Source of the DNA: Parietaria judaica
Lineage: Eukaryota > Streptophyta > Magnoliopsida > Rosales > Urticaceae
Direction: 5' to 3'
NCBI GenBank assembly: GCA_954871525.1
Contig: OX940872.1
Span: 12,485,180-12,549,179, forward strand
Length of the DNA: 64,000 nt
Below, piece by piece: positions 46,620 to 59,300 of this stretch. Position 1 is the first letter of the stretch; each line of letters opens with the position of its first letter. The position numbers were made by a program, and so were the translations under genes. The notes beneath the pieces were generated by a model. The model saw nothing but the letters and a program-made list of their open reading frames with translations, was not told the DNA's origin and did no database searches.

Positions 46620-47680
46620 GCATTTTTCTGCATCAACACTTAGTATCAAAATTTGATTAGAAGAGTTTGTGTAGAAGTGAATAAGTTTTCTAATGGAACA
46701 ATTTCTCAAAATGAAGTTTCAAATTATGTACGTACTATATTTCTTTTACTTATGGCGGGCAAATAAGGCAGGATATAATCGGGAATCCTCGATCGATTTT
46801 CCAGCCATAAACTCACATATTTTCCCTTAGTTTATATCTAATTATTGCTTTCCGTTTATTTGTTATTTGATTTTTCATAATTTTAGACTAGTGATTGTTG
46901 CCTTTTATTTCTTTTATCGTTATTGATCTTTATCATTTTGGGATTCTCTCTTCTTTATATAATGAAGTAGGAGGAAAAACCAATTTTTAGTTTTTGTTGA
47001 ATAGACAATCGATCTACATCACTTACTTACCTATTTAAAAAATAATTAGCTAACAAATATTCAAAATTTGTTTAAAAGAGCTGCCCAAAATTCCTGATAT
47101 TTTATCGAGTTTATGATAATCATGGTTGGATTGAATTAATTGTAAATATCACGAATACCCTTTGCTTATCACTCTGTAGTAACTTGTCTCATGATTTTTA
47201 TTTTATTTTATCAGTTTAGTAATTGGCTTGTCATTTCGTATTATATTACATCATGAAATTTTTTAGTGTGGGTTTGGCCTCGTGAACTTATAATTTTGTA
47301 TTAATACCTTCTTATAAAATATTGATATTTTCCCATACATTAAAGGCCAAAAATCATACATATTGATACAAATTTATTAAAGACAGAGAAAGACAAATTC
47401 GGATGGAAGTGATAAAAGTATATCAAAAGCACGCATTTTAAATAAATTCAAACTTTATGAAAACTATTGATACACAGTAATAATTTCAAGGAATAAATTG
47501 ATAAAAGGTGACAGTTTAAAGGGAAGTTCTCTGGACCAAACTAATAAAAATGACGAGTTGAAATGATAAATTGATAAATCAAGCTTGTTTGGCCTATCCG
47601 AGCAGAAAAAAACTTGTTTGATCTATTAGTATATACCTCTTCATGAAGTTTCGGGTTCAAACCCCACGAGACACAAACAC
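46620..47680. other. AT-rich intergenic DNA
   Basis: Nothing recognisable except a B-box-like ggttcaaacccca at 47653-47665 without a matching A box. Confidence 0.5.
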
Positions 47681-47687
47681 TTCAAAC

Positions 47688-48743
47688 CGGGCCGGCCCTA
47701 ATTTTATAGGGGCCCTATGCGATATAACTTTTGAGGCCCAAAAAAAAAAATCAAAATATATGTAATTTTTTTAAATAATCGTTTATACTTTAGTAATTAA
47801 ACTATATGTTAATAATCATTACTAGATAAAATTTAAGTTTAAATCTGTTCTAAATATAATATTTTAAAATTAAAATGTGAAGGAAGAAGATAAAATAGCT
47901 GATAAATAAATATAACACAAAGAAAAATCATTCCTGATTACCTCTTATATATATAAAAATATGAATATTTTTTGTAAGAAAATCTTTGCACAAATATAAA
48001 AAATTAATATTTAGAAAGCGTTATTAAGAAAGTTTATTTTTGGTATATATATAACTCATTTTTGATGTAATTTATTGTTGGTATATACATACTATACAAA
48101 GTATAAACGGTGTAATATAAGTTTAATTAAATTTAACTTAATTTCTTTATAGTTTCTATTTTCTAACCTACACTAGTGGGTCCTATGATTTCTGTAGGCA
48201 CCAATCACAATTTATATTTTCAAATTCTTTCTCATCCCACGTAGAAAGATATCACAAGTTAAATATTAGAAAAAAAAATAGAAGAGAAAAATGAGGAGTG
48301 GGAGTGGGCCCATTGGTTTTACAAAATAACAAATCCATCTTCTTCCTCAACCTTCTCCCTGGCAGATAAAAAAAAAAAACCTGAAACCAAAAAAGCCTCC
48401 TTACAAATTTTGATCAGTTGCATACTCTTTAGGGCCACTGCTAAAAAAACATGAACAGTGGCCGAGAAGGATATAGAACTAATTAAAATTTGTAATAAGG
48501 TCACTTTGGTCGAAAGCCCTAAAAAAACCCAGAAAACGTTATAACCTCTCCCATGATTACCTATACGAGGCCCTTGGCGAGCCCTTGTTCGCGTGAGTCC
48601 TTGTTGGCAAGAGTCGAATAGGGAGAGGCAGAGAGACGATGGAGGGTTTCTATTTTTCTTTTTAAACTGATGATTTGGGGGCCCCAAAAATTTGGGGGCC
48701 CACGGCCCATGTCTCGTAAGCCTTTCATGAGGGCCGGGCCTGC
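47688..48743. mobile_element. Candidate TIR element with GGCCGGCCCT ends
   Basis: The left end cgggccggccctaat and the inverse of the right end (gcaggcccggccctcat) form short GC-rich inverted termini. Further ggggcccc-type blocks lie just inside both. The interior is AT-rich with no domain recognised. No target duplication is evident. Confidence 0.4.
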
Positions 48744-48829
48744 TTCTAATAATGCAACCCCCATTGAAAAAAAAAAAAGATAAACTGATGAAATAAAAAT
48801 AAAAATACATATGTATAGAGAGAAAAAAG

Positions 48830-49438
48830 TAGGGATGTGCAAAATAACCGGTAACCGTATTTTAAAACTGTAACCGAAAATTATCCGGTTTAAAATAACC
48901 GTAATCGAATTCTTTTGAAAACAGGTCAAGGTTAACCGTATCCGATTTCAAACAGGATATGGTTACAGGTTATTCATTTTTCAAAACATGTGATTTTTGT
49001 AACCGGTTTTTATAACCGATTTTATATTTATTTATTTAAATATTTTAATATTAAATTAAGTATGTTATTTTCTCTCTTTCAGTCAAAGCCATTAGAGTTG
49101 TTGAACCATATATTTTTCTTATTTATAATTGTTGTACTTTTTGGATTTATGTTTTGGACCGGTATATTTCTTTTTGGACTCAGTTGTTTTATTGTGATTT
49201 ATTTTGGACCAATATGTTTTATCGTTGTGATAAACTCTGTTAAATGCAATATAAAAAAACAAGTTAAGGTTATTAAATAGTTTAATCATATTTTGATAAC
49301 CGATACTTAGGTTAAACCAGTTTCCGGTTAACCAGTTTTAAAAACAGGTAAAGGTTATTAAAACATGACTAACCAGAATCAGGTTAAGGATACCAAATAG
49401 TGAAAAATAAACAAGTTAACCGACCGGATGCAACCTTA
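48830..49438. mobile_element. Candidate hAT-type element with AACCGGTTA repeats
   Basis: Begins TAGGGATGTGCAAAATAACCGG and ends with the inverse of TAAGGTTGCATCCGG. The flanks gaaaaaag and gaaaacgt are a partial 8-bp match. Both ends carry many aaccggtta/ggttaaccg variants. The layout parallels the GGTACC-repeat hAT family but with a different repeat word. Confidence 0.5.
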
Positions 49439-49439
49439 G

Positions 49440-50329
49440 AAAACGTACAAATATTTTAAGTATTTACTCTTAAACTAATAAAAGTATTTAGGAGGATTAC
49501 ACGCTTTATACCCGTTGAAGAAATTAATGATCTAAAGTCCAAAAAATGCTTAAACTTAAATTTAAGAAGTTAATATAATTCAGTTCCAAAATTTATTATC
49601 ACACTAATTTTTTCTTTTTAAATCCAGCAGTTCAATTACAAAAATAAATTAATTTCCGTCAAAAGATTGTGGCTAAAGCCATCACATTCGCCAGTTTCTA
49701 ACACATGAGCCACTAATGTCTGTTTTTGCAACGAAAATTATTAATGTCATACTTTTATTGCAAATACACATTTATATTATTGAAGGTCACATGTTTTGCC
49801 CTTTTTAATAAGTCACATCAATACTTAAACTTACATGACATATGTGGCCCTCTCCCAGCTGTGCATTTTTTATGATCTTGAAGGCGTATTCGAGGATGAG
49901 AGCTACTACGGGAAGTAGAATGCGCTAGGAAGGACGGCGAAGCTTGCTGTTTGCACAGCCAAGAGAGGCTCATGTTTGACATGTGAGCATCAATAGTAAC
50001 GTGATACGTCTAACATGGCAAACACTGTGACATTTAGCTTGGTAAGAATGTATTTGCAACAAAATTACGATGTTAGTGACTTTTGCTGAAAGAAAATAAA
50101 TTTAGTGATGTATCTTAAAAAATAATTAATGACTTCGATAACTTTTGCCGCAACTTTTAAAAGAACAGAATAAAAAGAAATTCGAAAATTAAAAACTATC
50201 TCGATAGAGAATTAGAGACTACAGAAAAAGTCAAAATTCGAACTAACACCCAGTCAACCAAAGCTCAAATTCAAACTCAATTATTATCCTGTTACATAAA
50301 TATATATATAATAATAAATAAATAAAACT
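49440..50329. other. Upstream region of the CCR-like gene
   Basis: AT-rich, with no gene recognised. Confidence 0.5.
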
Positions 50330-50335
50330 CACGTG
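50330..50335 (+). promoter_or_regulatory. G-box (CACGTG)
   Basis: A palindromic CACGTG lies 30 bp upstream of the CCR-like ATG. G-boxes bind plant bZIP/bHLH factors; at this position it may be in the leader, so its role is uncertain. Confidence 0.4.
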
Positions 50336-50364
50336 AACAAACTCAATTATCATCGTACTTGATA

Positions 50365-53300
50365 ATGTCGTCGGAGAAGAAACCACCGGTGTGCGTCACC
50401 GGCGCGAACGGCTTCATCGGCTCATGGCTCGTCAAGACGCTTCTCGAGGCGGACTACCCGGCGATCCACGCGGCGGTTTTTCCCGGCTCCGACGTGTCCC
50501 ACCTCCTTGCCCTCGCCGGTGCCGACCGCATCTCCGTCTTCACCGCCGACTTGCTCGACGCAGCCGCCGTGTCCGCCGCTGTGAGAGGCTGCGCGGGCGT
50601 GTTCCACGTGGCGTCTCCGTGCTCGCTGGAGGCCCCGCGTGATCCGATCGCGGAGCTGATCTCGCCGGCCGTGGACGGCACGCTTAACGTGCTGCGCGCC
50701 GCGCGCGAGCACGGCGTGCGGCGCGTGGTGCTGACGTCGTCGATCTCGGCCATGGTGCCAAATCCGGCATGGCGGCAGGACAAGGCTTTCGACGAGACGT
50801 CCTGGACTGACCTCGACTACTGCAAGTCCCGCGAGGTAAATGTAGGCCAAACCAGAATTCCGATTCCGGATTTTCGGTTTTTAAGTAAATCCACAACGAA
50901 AACTTTTGGTTTTGGAATATTACGGACTCGGATAGGATTATTATTTTCATTAAATTTAATTATTAACACAATTTTATGAAGATCCAACTGCTTAGATTAA
51001 ATAATAATAAATCCGGATATGACACTATTCAAAAATCCGGAACCAGTAATGCTCGTCCCCTTTTTTTCCTTTTCGAAGAATCCGGAACCGGTAATGCTTG
51101 TTCTTGATTTATTTATTTATTTATTTTTTGGAGAAAATATGAGAGTCCGTTGCGAATTCTCATATTAACACGATTAGAACCCCGTTATTAAATAGCCATT
51201 AATCTAGATACGGCACTAATAAAAAATCCGGAACCAGTAATGCTCGTCCCGATTTTTATTTCTAGAAGAATCGGAACCGATAATACTTGTTCCTGAGTTT
51301 CCTTACTGGCAAAAATATGCGAGTCCGTTTCGAATTCTCATATTAACACGATTATTATAGCCTGAGACTGAATTAAAAAATGGAATTACATTGCTCAAGA
51401 AATGTAAAATGGAAAATTACCAGCCAAACTCATCTATGTTCTCTGCAGAAATGGTACCCAGTGTCGAAGACGCTGGCAGAGAAGGCGGCGTGGGAGTTCT
51501 CGCGGGAGCACGGGATCGACGTGGTGGCCATCAACCCGGCAACGTGCCTGGGCCCGCTGATGCAGCCGTATCTGAATGCTAGCTGCGCGGTGCTGCTGAA
51601 CCTGCTTCAGGGCTCCGAGGACACGCAGGAGTACCACTGGCTGGGAGCTGTGGATGTGCGGGACGTGGCCAAGGCACAGATCCTGCTCTTCGAGACGCCT
51701 CGGGCTTCTGGACGGTACCTCTGCACCAACGGAATCTTCCAGTTTGGCGACTTTGCGGGGAAGGTCTCGGAGCTCTTCCCTCGGTTTCCCGTTCACAGGT
51801 TGGCTTCTCTTGCTCTAGAATTTCTTCTAATAAAAGACACTTCATACAAATTTACTAATACAATCATCACTTGAAAAATAATGGTGACAGGGGTAGATTG
51901 GGTATTTTACAATTGATTTATCATTTTAGGTGCTTTAGTTTAGTGATATCGACCACTATAGTTTTAGTGAGATCAAACGACTTAAACCATGCGCGTCTTT
52001 TATTATTTTCCATTTCTGTTCTCGAAAACGAATAGCTAAAGTGAAAAATAGAGAATTAAAAAAGTACGTTCACTTGCTACTTGTAAACTTCATCAACTAT
52101 CAATCAGAGTTCTTTAGTCACACTCTTGATCTCGCCTCTCTCTCTCTTTTGTACTACAAATCGCACTAATGACGGCTGCAAGCCTTATAAACGGAAAATA
52201 GCTCGATCAACTTGATTGCTCCGGGTCTCGGTTGTGCTTCCGTGTAGATTGGACTTCACACTCTGAAGATACGACTCTCTTATACTCTCTGTTGACGGGA
52301 AATGAATCAATACTACATATTTAAATAACCTAATAAGCAAAAAAACCACAAAACTTGATTAAATTAGACATATCTAATATAAGTTGCATCTTCTTATTTT
52401 CTAATTTAACATTCTTTCTATAATACAAAAATCATAAAGATTATTATAATAAATAAAACAAATTTATCTTTATCTTTGGCACTATCACAATCTTGTGCAT
52501 AAAACTTGTGTTTTATTCGATTCTAACCCGAGGCTGATCTGCAATATAGCAAAAGGGTGCTCTAGCCCCCTAAATTTAAAATTTTGTTCAAATTTATCCG
52601 AAGATTTGCATTTTCAACATTTTTTATATTTCAAAATTTGTTTTCATTTCCTCACATAATTATAATGGATCGATTTAGGATGAGAAAAGTATAATGGATT
52701 GGTGGTGGAAGAAACTATGAAATTATTCTACACGCTTTAGCTTGCTAAGATCTCAAGCTACTCATGCCCATTGGAGAAGTGGCAATAATGCTCATATGTT
52801 TCCACACAGTAATGGTAACTAGACAACACTGCATAAACTGAAAACAGTGTCGCTTATAAAGTCAAAAAGACAATAGTCAATGGGAAAAAGGCCAATTTTG
52901 TTTAGTTGAAATTTCTGGATGATGGACTTTTGAGTTAGAGAGAGGGAGAAACATAGGTAACATTCATCATTGTAATTTATAAAAAAAATAAAAATAAAAT
53001 CGGAATCTACCATGGCTAGGGGCGGAACTAGAATTAAAAGTTCCGGGGTTGAGTATGGAGGGAGGAGCTGAGCAAACTAAAAGTTCAAGGGATAAGACTT
53101 AAAAAAATGGAATGTTCTAAAAAATTAAACGGGACTTTAATTCTCTTTTAAATTGGATGTACGTCCGTTTTTGTATGTAAATTTTTTTAAAAATAGTTAA
53201 TGTAACGTACAGAATTCTTATCATATTAGTAATTCAACTATCAATGTACGGAGAGTCGTAAGATAGGTCCATTTCGTGCATAACCGGGACTACGCCTATA

Positions 53301-56300
53301 GTCTCAGGGGGTAAACTATTCAATCCAATCCCCATTAATTTATACAATGAAATCAAAATCAACCTCAGAAATATCTACTGAAATTCCAATCCAACCACCC
53401 TCGAAGTAAAAGCATGAGAAAGAAAGAGAGTAAAAAGAGTTGATTGTGGTTCAAGTAAAAGTGGGTCCATGATTCAGTGTGAGGTATGATTATATCGTTG
53501 GTGAATTTGATGATCGCACTTCATGTGATGGGAATAATCCATTGTCAAAACCTCTTTGGTTGAAAAAATGACTTGTGATTTGCTTTATGCGCTTCACGAT
53601 TCTTCCATTCATGTGGTGATCTTCCTCCACTCAACTCAATCAGTGTTGAGGAGCGTCTCTTGTTAGTGCTCAAACACTTGATGGCATTGAAAATAGGGAC
53701 ATTATGCGCTAATAATTTTTGTTGCAGTGCTCCTCAAATTTCTACGTTTCATATTTCCCATGTCTATAACTCTCCCAGCTTTTCGTATCAAATAGATTTT
53801 TAGGATTTACGCGGCAAACAATACCAATAGTTAGGTCAAAATTGATGACTTTTCATGGCGTATATTTTTGATATTGTCAAAAGCGTAAAACATAAGCACC
53901 CGATGCAGGAACCCCTCCCTATTGGAGCCGCCTGTCACACCCCCTTAGTCCAATAAGGGGACCCGGGCGTTGTGACGCACGGGCGGGAGGTCCACCAAGC
54001 CTCCCGAGCGCAAGGCAGGTGGCCTAGCGCAAGAAAAGCCTCGGTGTGCCGAGCAAAGTGATGGAGATGCGGAAAAATCCTACACGGGCGCCAAGGGAAC
54101 TTGGATAGGCGCCAAGGCAGTGGGCCGAGCGAATGGGCTGCCAGGCCCATGCGCATAGCGAGAAGACACGCGACTCGGGCAGCGACACGCGACTCGGGCA
54201 GCCAGTACACGCGGGCAGCGACACGCGGGCAGGGGAAGTCGCGCGCGACCGAGGCAGCGTCACCCACGCGGTTACGCAACGAGCCTCACCCACGCGCAAC
54301 CCTCAAGCGTCACCCACGCGGAAAGCGAGCGTCACCCACACGGATTGGGGAGTCTTCACGCGGATTGCCCATGCCACCTTGAAGATAGGATCGCGCCAAA
54401 GATAGCCTTGAAGATAGGATTGCGTCCAAGATAGCCCTTGAAGATAAGATCACGCCCATGAAGAGGATTTCGAGTAGGATTAGGATTTCTTAGCATACTC
54501 TATAAATACTAAGCCATGTTGGCTATTTTATTCATTCAGACTTAGGGAGAAATTCGAGTATAGGCTTTAGGCATTAGTTTAGTGCTAAGTCAGTAGAGTT
54601 TCTTTTGTCCTTTGCTTACGATATTAATAAAAGCTTTGGTTGGGGTGTGCCCCGTAAGATTATTGTGTCGTGAGTGTTTACTTTAAGTTTGATTATCATT
54701 ATTATCCGCATAAGGCTGGTCGGATCCTTGGGAGGATTCGGCGCCGCATAGGGAATTTAGTTTAAATACTTAGTCGAAAAATTACCCTGTGACAAGTGGT
54801 ATCAGAGCTTGAAGAACCCATTGTTGTCACGATGGTGACGACGGTGGCCGCACTAGAGCAGCGGGTCAACACGCTAGAAGAATTGGTAGGCGAACCAATC
54901 CCCGACGCACCATCTTTGGTGGACCAGATCAAGACGCTCAAGGATCAAGTGGAGATTCTTTCAGAGGCGAACAAGGAGCTAAGGCAGACCATCAAGGAGG
55001 CGCAAGAAGAATTCAGCGACCGCACGGATGACTTCTCCAAGGTTCTCTCTGATCGTTTTAATGACCTGGATTCCGAATTGAGGTTAATTCGCAGGTTCTT
55101 GGCAAACCCTCCGATTGACGGCAACAAGGGAGGCAACTCCAAAGTGAACTGGAGAACTTTGGCATTCCGTGTGCCGAAGTACTTCAGCGGCACACGGAAT
55201 GCCAAGGAACTGGAGAACTTTCTTTGGGACATGGAGCAGTACTTCAAAGCCGCGCACGTCGACCCCGAGGACAAAGTAACCATCACCAGTATGTACCTCC
55301 AAGGCGATGCCAAGCTTTGGTGGCGCACACGTTTAACTGATGATGCGACTAATCCGGACGGGAGGGAGATCACGACGTGGGAAGACCTCAAGACGGAGCT
55401 GAAGACCCAATTTCTACCGCTTAACGCGGCTTGGCTTGCAAGGGACGCCTTGAAGAAGCTGAGACAGACGGGGTCTGTTCGGGAATACGTGAAGGAATTC
55501 AGCTCGCTGATGCTCGACATAAAGAACATGTCGGACGAAGACAAACTTTTTAACTTTCTTTCAGGTTTGCAAAATTGGGCTCAAACCGAACTGAGGCGAC
55601 AGAATGTCCGAGATTTGCAAGGCGCTATCGCAGCGGCAGATGGATTAGTCGACTTCAAGTACGGGCCACCTTCCAACCAAAATGATGGACGGAAGACTCG
55701 GGATGAGAACCGAAAGGGGAAACCGAAGAACCCCCGGTGGGAAAAGCGACGAGATGAGGGATCTTCGAAGCCGAAAGCACCTTCGAAGAATAATAAGACA
55801 GGATTCGCCTGTTTCCTTTGTGAAGGCCCTCACAGCGCTCGGGAATGTCCACAGAGGCAGAAGCTTACCGCCCTCATCGCCGATGAGAAAGCACCTGAAG
55901 GAAGTGAGGAAACACCTCCTCGGATGAACATGCTCCAATCACTCAACGCCATGACGGTCCAAACCCCGACACGACGAGGTCTACTTTACTTCAACGTGAT
56001 ACTGGCAGGGAAGCCGGTGCGGGCAATGGCGGACACTGGAGCCACAGACAACTTCATTTCGCAATCAGTAGTGGACAGACTCGGAATCTCTACAATAGTG
56101 AGCGCGACCCACATCAAAGCCGTGAATACGGGAGCCAAACCGGCTCAAGGTGTGACCAAGGCCCTCCTGAAGATGGGAAAATGGCAAGGTGAGTGTCGAT
56201 TCATAGTCTTTCCGTTAGACGATTTTGAACTTATCTTGGGTCTCGAGTTTTATCTACAAGCGAAAGCCGGAGTTATCCCCCACCTCGGCGGAATTATGTT

Positions 56301-59300
56301 CTACGACGAGAAGTGCCCTCAATTCATCCAAGGGGAATACGATGGGGAGGTTAAGAAGAAGGAACCTTCGCTGCAATCGGCAGCACAGTTTAAGGCGGGT
56401 CTGAAGAAAGGCGAGGTCTCGATATTAGCAACCTTGGTGGAAGTCTCAGAGATGGACAAGGATGAAGAGATCCCAGCCGACGTCGTTGACATTCTCGAGG
56501 AATTTCAAGATGTCATGCCCAAGGCCTTACCGAAGATCCTTCCCCCAGAGAGAAGTATTGATCACAAGATCGAACTCGAGCCCGGAGCGATGCCCCCTGC
56601 TCGAGCCCCCTACCGGATGTCGCCATTGGAGTTGGCGGAACTGAGGAAACAACTGGATGAGCTGCTCGAGGCAGGTTATCTACGGCCTTCAAAGGCACCC
56701 TACGGAGCACCGGTGCTGTTTCAGAGGAAGCAAGACGGAAGTCTCCGAATGTGCATCGATTACAGAGCGCTAAACAAGGTCACAGTGAAGAACAAGTACC
56801 CGGTCCCGAATGTGACAGACTTATTTGACCGACTGTCAGGAGCCACCATCTTCACCAAACTCGACCTCCGGTCCGGATATTGGCAAGTCCGGATAGCAAA
56901 GGGCGACGAACCGAAGACGACATGCGTTACGAGGTACGGTTCTTACGAATTTCTGGTAATGCCGTTTGGACTGACTAATGCCCCTGCTACGTTTTGTAAT
57001 CTGATGAACGACGTGCTCTATGAGTTTCTCGATGAGTTCGTCGTCGTCTACCTAGACGACATCGTGATCTACAGCAGGACGCTGGACGAGCACTTAGGAC
57101 ACCTGCGACGGGTTTTCTCACGCCTTAGAGAAAACAAGCTCTACGTCAAAAGGGAGAAGTGCGAATTTTGCCAAACAGAGATCATGTTTTTGGGGCACCG
57201 GATCAGCGCGGGGCAGATTCGGATGGACGAACGGAAGATCACGGCAATTGTGGAATGGGAGGAACCGACGAACGTTCCGGAACTTCGGTCGTTTCTCGGA
57301 TTAGCGAACTACTACCGCAAATTTATGAAGGACTATTCAAAGCACGTTAGCGCTCTAACCGACCTACTAAAGAAGCTCAAAAAGTGGGAATGGACGGAGC
57401 AATGTCAGAAAGCCTTCGACTGGGTGAAAAAAGCGGTAACCTCAGAACCCGTTCTCAAATTACCTCGTTTTGACTTACCGTTCGAGGTCCATACAGATGC
57501 TTCAGACAGAGCTATCGGTGGGGTTTTAGTCCAGGAGGGACACCCTATCGCTTATGAGAGTCGGAAACTTAAGGATGCGGAGCAGCGTTACTCGGCACAC
57601 GAGAAGGAGATGACGGCGGTGATCCACTGCCTCGAACTATGGCGACATTACCTGCTGGGCACAAAGTTCGTTGTCATGACGGACAATGTGGCCAACACCT
57701 ACTTCCAGACGCAGAAGAAGTTATCACCCAAACAAGCCAGGTGGCAGGAGTACCTCGCAGAGTTCGTGTTCGAGTGGATACATAAACCGGGCGTGGAGAA
57801 CCGTGTAGCGGACGCCCTCAGCCGGAAGAACGTGCTCGAGTACGTGAATGCTCTAACCTCCATTGATTCTGATTTTGAAAGCAGGGTAAAAGCTTTCGCG
57901 GATAAGGATGCTACCTACACCGAGCTGAAAAAGCAAGTGGCAGAGGGGCTAGTCCGCAAGTACTCGATCGAGGGCGATCTTCTCTTTGCACGGGGAGGAA
58001 GACTATTCGTCCCAAAAGGCACATTACGACGCGAGTTATTGCGAGAGACGCACGATCCACAGTGGGCGGGACATCCAGGTGTGGCGAGGATGATGGCATT
58101 ACTGTCCCGACACTATTACTGGCCGAAGATGGAAGAAGACGTCGAGATGCACGTCAAAACTTGTCTAGTGTGCCAACTAGACAAAACGGAGAGAAAGAAG
58201 CAGGCTGGTCTTCTTCAACCACTACCGATCCCCGAAGTACCATGGCATTCGGTCTCCATGGATTTCATCGTAGGATTTCCGAAGATTAGCGGGATGGGAT
58301 CGATTCTTGTTGTGGTGGACAGGTTCTCCAAATACGGGGTATTTATAGCGGGCCCCAAAGTATGCACCGCGGAAGTGACAGCGGAGCTCTTTTTCAAACA
58401 CATCGTGAAAGTGTTTGGCTTACCGAAGGACATAGTTAGCGATCGCGACGCTCGATTTACCGGTAAGTTCTGGACCTATTTATTTACACTGATGGGTTCC
58501 GAGTTGAAATTTTCCACAGCACACCACCCGCAAACAGATGGCCAGACTGAGCGAGTGAATGCCTTGCTGGAGGAATACTTCCGGCATTACGTTACCGCGA
58601 GTCAGAAGAATTGGCTCGAGCTACTCGATGTAGCCCAATTCTCCTACAACCTGCACAAGTCTTCAGCGACGCAGATGAGTCCAGCAGAGATAGTGTTCGG
58701 ACGACAACCGTTGGTGCCACTTGACGTAGCCAAGAGCAAATCCCAGGACATCAGCCCTCCGGCGTACCGCTATGCCCGAGAACAGCAAGAACTGCTTGAA
58801 CAGGCCCGGGACAGCCTAGCTAAGGCCCAACGAAGAATGAAGAAGTATGCGGACAAGAACTGACGAGCTCTCGAGTTCAAAGTGGGTGACAGAGTGTTAC
58901 TCAAATTGACTCCGCAGATTTGGAAGAAAGTGAAGGATCGCCGTTACCACAAGGCCCTGATTCAGAGATACGACGGACCGTTCGAAGTTGTGAGGAAAGT
59001 CGGGAATGTCTCCTACAGACTCGACTTACCTCCCCAGATGAACATCCACCCGACTTTTCACGTCAGCTTCTTGAAGCCGTTTCACGAGGATCCAAACCGA
59101 CAACAAGTTAAGCGCGGTCCTTCGACCGTGCGCGTGGAATTCGAGAAGAACGTGCACAGAATCCTAGACCGCCGATCAAAGGGAGAAAGCAAGCGGAATA
59201 GAAGAGTGGAATTCTTAGTTCAGTGGGAGGGCAGCGAAGAATCAGAGGCGACATGGGAGCGTGACATCAACCTTTGGCAGTTTGAAGATCAAGTGAGGGA

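Noticed and set aside
47640..47680. tRNA gene (ggttcaaacccca B box)
   Set aside because: No A box at the right spacing and no acceptor stem.
50422..50950. Antisense ORFs over CCR-like exon 1
   Set aside because: Open because of the exon's high GC content; no domain.
50365..51874. CCR-like gene as a truncated pseudogene ending after exon 2
   Set aside because: A family-matching, phase-compatible third exon with stop codon exists at 61040-61202.
54101..54405. 90-codon ORFs repeated in both LTRs
   Set aside because: Repeat-driven frames in the LTR GC-rich zone; present in both LTRs with no domain.
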